This document shows, one piece after another, positions 62,262-64,000 of a stretch of DNA of 64,000 bases. The position numbers were made by a program, and so were the translations under genes. This DNA comes from Propylenella binzhouense. Lineage in GTDB: Bacteria; Pseudomonadota; Alphaproteobacteria; Rhizobiales; Afifellaceae. Each line of letters begins with the position of its first letter. Within the stretch, counting starts at the first letter, position 1. Under the pieces are notes generated by a model. The model did not search any database. It had not been told where the DNA came from and saw only the letters and a list, made by a program, of their open reading frames with translations. The stretch lies in the NCBI RefSeq assembly GCF_009866965.1, contig NZ_SPKJ01000008.1, positions 21,200-85,199 of the forward strand, read 5' to 3'.

Positions 62262-63026
62262 CTAGAGCCCCGTCCAGCCGTTCCAGATCAGCTGGATTCC
62301 GACGAGCAGAAGCAGCGTGTAGATGATCTTGTAGAAGCGATCCGCCGAGACGCGCCGGACGAGCCAGATCCCGATCCAGGTGGATATGATCGCGAAGGGA
62401 ATGAGCGTCGCGGAGGCGACCAGCGTCTCGTGCGTGATCTGGCCGAGGGCGATGAAGGGCGGCACCTTGATGAGGTTCACCGCCGCGAAGAAGATGATCC
62501 CGGTGCCCACGAAGACATCGCGGGGAAGCTTCTGCGGGATCAGGAACATCTGGAAGGGCGGCGCGCCCGCATGCGCGATCATGCTCGTGAAGCCGGATCC
62601 GATGCCGCAGAGGAAGCCGAACAGACTGCCGGGCCTGTGCGCCGGCGCGGCCCGCCCGCCGGCCAGGATGAAGAGCTGCCGCGCCGCGAAGAGGACGGAG
62701 ATGATGCCGAGCACGAACTCGACTCCCGCCTCCGACACCTCCGCGGCGAGCAGGTAGGCCGCCAGGATGCCCACGATCGCGCCGGGCACGAGGATCATGA
62801 GATTCCAGCCGTCCCAGCTCCGGCGATAGGCGTAGACACCCACCATGTCCTGCACGATCAGGATCGGCAGCATGACGGAGGCGGCCTGGAGCGGCGGGAT
62901 CACCAGCGCGATGAGCGGCAGCGAGAGGAGCCCGATGCCGGCGAAGCCGCCCTTGGAGAGCCCGAGCAGGAACACGGCCGGAAGGGCGACCGCATAGAAG
63001 GCGAAGCTGTGGAGTGAGGCGTCCAA
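62262..63026 (-). CDS. Sulfite exporter TauE/SafE family protein
   Basis: The 254-residue protein has about eight membrane helices in two repeats: 'FLLGLSKGGFAGIGLLSLPLIAL' and 'GFLCGIGSGFTSMIAHAGAPPFQMFLIPQ' are the duplicated TauE motifs. It probably exports a small anion. The only start in frame at the expected place is a TTG at 63026, preceding 'DASLHSFAFYAVALPAVFLLGL'. The gene stands alone. Confidence 0.88.
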   Translation of the reverse strand: MDASLHSFAFYAVALPAVFLLGLSKGGFAGIGLLSLPLIALVIPPLQAASVMLPILIVQDMVGVYAYRRSWDGWNLMILVPGAIVGILAAYLLAAEVSEAGVEFVLGIISVLFAARQLFILAGGRAAPAHRPGSLFGFLCGIGSGFTSMIAHAGAPPFQMFLIPQKLPRDVFVGTGIIFFAAVNLIKVPPFIALGQITHETLVASATLIPFAIISTWIGIWLVRRVSADRFYKIIYTLLLLVGIQLIWNGWTGL

Positions 63027-63203
63027 GGCGGCGATCCGGCAGTAAGGGTCGGGCGGCGGGTGTCTTCACCCGAAGAATGCCCGTGATCCCTTCCCTCCGC
63101 ATCGGCAGGCATGCGGCCGCACGCAAAAAATTCGGACGGGCACGCGGCCCGTCCACTTATTCCTGATTCCGGCTGCCCGTCATCAGCGATCCGATCCGGG
63201 GGA

Positions 63204-64000
63204 TCAGGCCTGCTGGATGGCGGAAAGCTTCCAGTCGGCACCCGGCTTGCGGCGGAAAGTCCACACCTCGGTCGCCTCGCCGGGCCCGGTCTCGACGACC
63301 CGGCCGCCCGCGCGCTCCTCCGTCACGTCCTCGAGGGAGAAGCGCATCGCGACCGTGGCATAGTCGGCCTCCGGCTCCCGCCATGCCTCCGAGAGATCGC
63401 CCTGGAGGAGCTTGACGTTGCTGACGCGGTTGACGAGCCCGCGCGCCTCGTTGTCGTCGAGTTCCTCGCCGAGATAGACGAACATCTCGGGCGTGGTCCG
63501 CCGGCGCAGGGCCTCGCGGTCCTCGCGGCCGTAGGCCGTCTGGATTTCCCCGAGCAGCCGCTCGAACTGCTCGAGATCCGCCTGCCCGATCTCCAGCTTC
63601 CCGTCGGAGGAGGAGCCGCTTCCGCCGATCTCGAAGCGCCGCAGCGGCGCCTTGCCCGGATCGCGTCCGGCGTCCCGGCTCATCGGCGCACCGCCCGCAT
63701 AAGCGGGCTCGTTGCGGCGCTGCCACCACCTCATCGCCCAGCGCACGAGGAAGAAGACGAGCGCCAGCTGGATCAGCAGGCCGAACATGGAACCGAGGCC
63801 GCCGAGCCCGCCGAAGAAGCCGTGGCCGAAGAGCATTCCGAGCAGGCCCGCGCCGATGAGCCCGCCGAGCAGCCCGCCCGCAAGGCCGCGGCCGAACATG
63901 CCGGTCGAGGCCGTCGCGCCGGCGGTGCCGGCGGCGGACGGCCGCTGCGCCGTTCCCGGCTCCGTCGTGGAGCGCTGGATCGGCTGCGTCGTGCGCGGCG
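63204..64000 (-). CDS. Tim44-domain membrane protein (partial at right edge)
   Basis: The visible part encodes about 265 residues and the frame is open to the right edge, so the N-terminus is missing. A Thr/Pro/Ala-rich stretch precedes Gly-rich membrane segments ('GLAGGLLGGLIGAGLLGMLFGHGFFGGL'). The C-terminal Tim44-like domain shows 'DLEQFERLLGEIQTAYGREDREALRRRTTPEMFVYL' and 'EATEVWTFRRKPGADWKLSAIQQA'. Bacterial Tim44-like proteins are inner-membrane proteins of unclear function. Confidence 0.88.
   Translation of the reverse strand, partial: PRTTQPIQRSTTEPGTAQRPSAAGTAGATASTGMFGRGLAGGLLGGLIGAGLLGMLFGHGFFGGLGGLGSMFGLLIQLALVFFLVRWAMRWWQRRNEPAYAGGAPMSRDAGRDPGKAPLRRFEIGGSGSSSDGKLEIGQADLEQFERLLGEIQTAYGREDREALRRRTTPEMFVYLGEELDDNEARGLVNRVSNVKLLQGDLSEAWREPEADYATVAMRFSLEDVTEERAGGRVVETGPGEATEVWTFRRKPGADWKLSAIQQA

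Overview
The window is a GC-rich chromosomal segment from an alphaproteobacterium, most likely of the order Hyphomicrobiales (Rhizobiales). The main reasons are the rhizobial flagellar set (FtcR/Rem-type regulator, FlbT, FlaF, MotC, MotE, a DUF1217 protein), a MucR/Ros zinc-finger regulator and a fused MfnB-FolB protein typical of bacteria that make methanofuran or tetrahydromethanopterin cofactors. I found no insertion sequences, tRNA or rRNA genes, or CRISPR arrays.

Positions 1-35060 hold a nearly complete flagellar locus. After a partial gene at the left edge come a GspC/PilP-like protein and a PilZ protein (+ strand), then a long run of minus-strand flagellar operons. From left to right these hold: two unknown proteins, flgN, rod-binding flgJ, fliJ-like, fliR, flhA, fliQ, flgD, flbT, flaF, flgL, flgK, flgE, ftcR, a lytic transglycosylase, fliK, motC, motB, fliH, fliF, a single flagellin, fliP, fliL, flgH, motE, flgI, flgA, flgG, fliE, flgC, flgB, an unknown gene, flhB, fliG, fliN, a DUF6468-like gene, fliM and motA. 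A divergent plus-strand operon carries DUF1217-flgF-fliI. Eight copies of a 17-bp motif, consensus RGCTTGCGYGRRRCTGG, sit about 40-55 bp upstream of operon heads in this region and are a good candidate for a shared flagellar regulatory site. The flagellin mRNA leader can fold into a hairpin that covers its ribosome binding site, a natural target for the FlbT encoded nearby.

Positions 35079-50494 form a catabolic island around a GntR/FCD regulator: TcuA/TcuB-type dehydrogenase and electron-transfer protein; an operon of enoyl-CoA hydratase, Ldh_2-family dehydrogenase and HpcH/HpaI aldolase; a TctC-type binding protein; and an operon of DUF1932-type dehydrogenase, fused TctA-TctB permease, PrpF/GalD-type tautomerase, LigK/GalC-type aldolase, type I extradiol dioxygenase and ketopantoate-reductase-like protein. 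TTGTATACAA-like palindromes lie in the intergenic regions that control these operons. The content suggests uptake of a polycarboxylate or aromatic acid, meta ring cleavage and aldol cleavage to pyruvate and oxaloacetate, but the combination does not match one textbook pathway.

Positions 51174-64000 are mixed: mucR with a strong terminator; a PQQ-alcohol-oxidation-type ABC transporter with the MfnB-FolB fusion; a solitary papain/C39-like hydrolase with an Ig-like N-terminal part; an FrsA-like alpha/beta hydrolase; PHA synthase; a DUF6481-type coiled-coil protein; a zinc-type alcohol dehydrogenase with a Gfo/Idh/MocA oxidoreductase; a small hydrophilic protein; a TauE/SafE exporter; and a Tim44-domain protein cut by the right edge.
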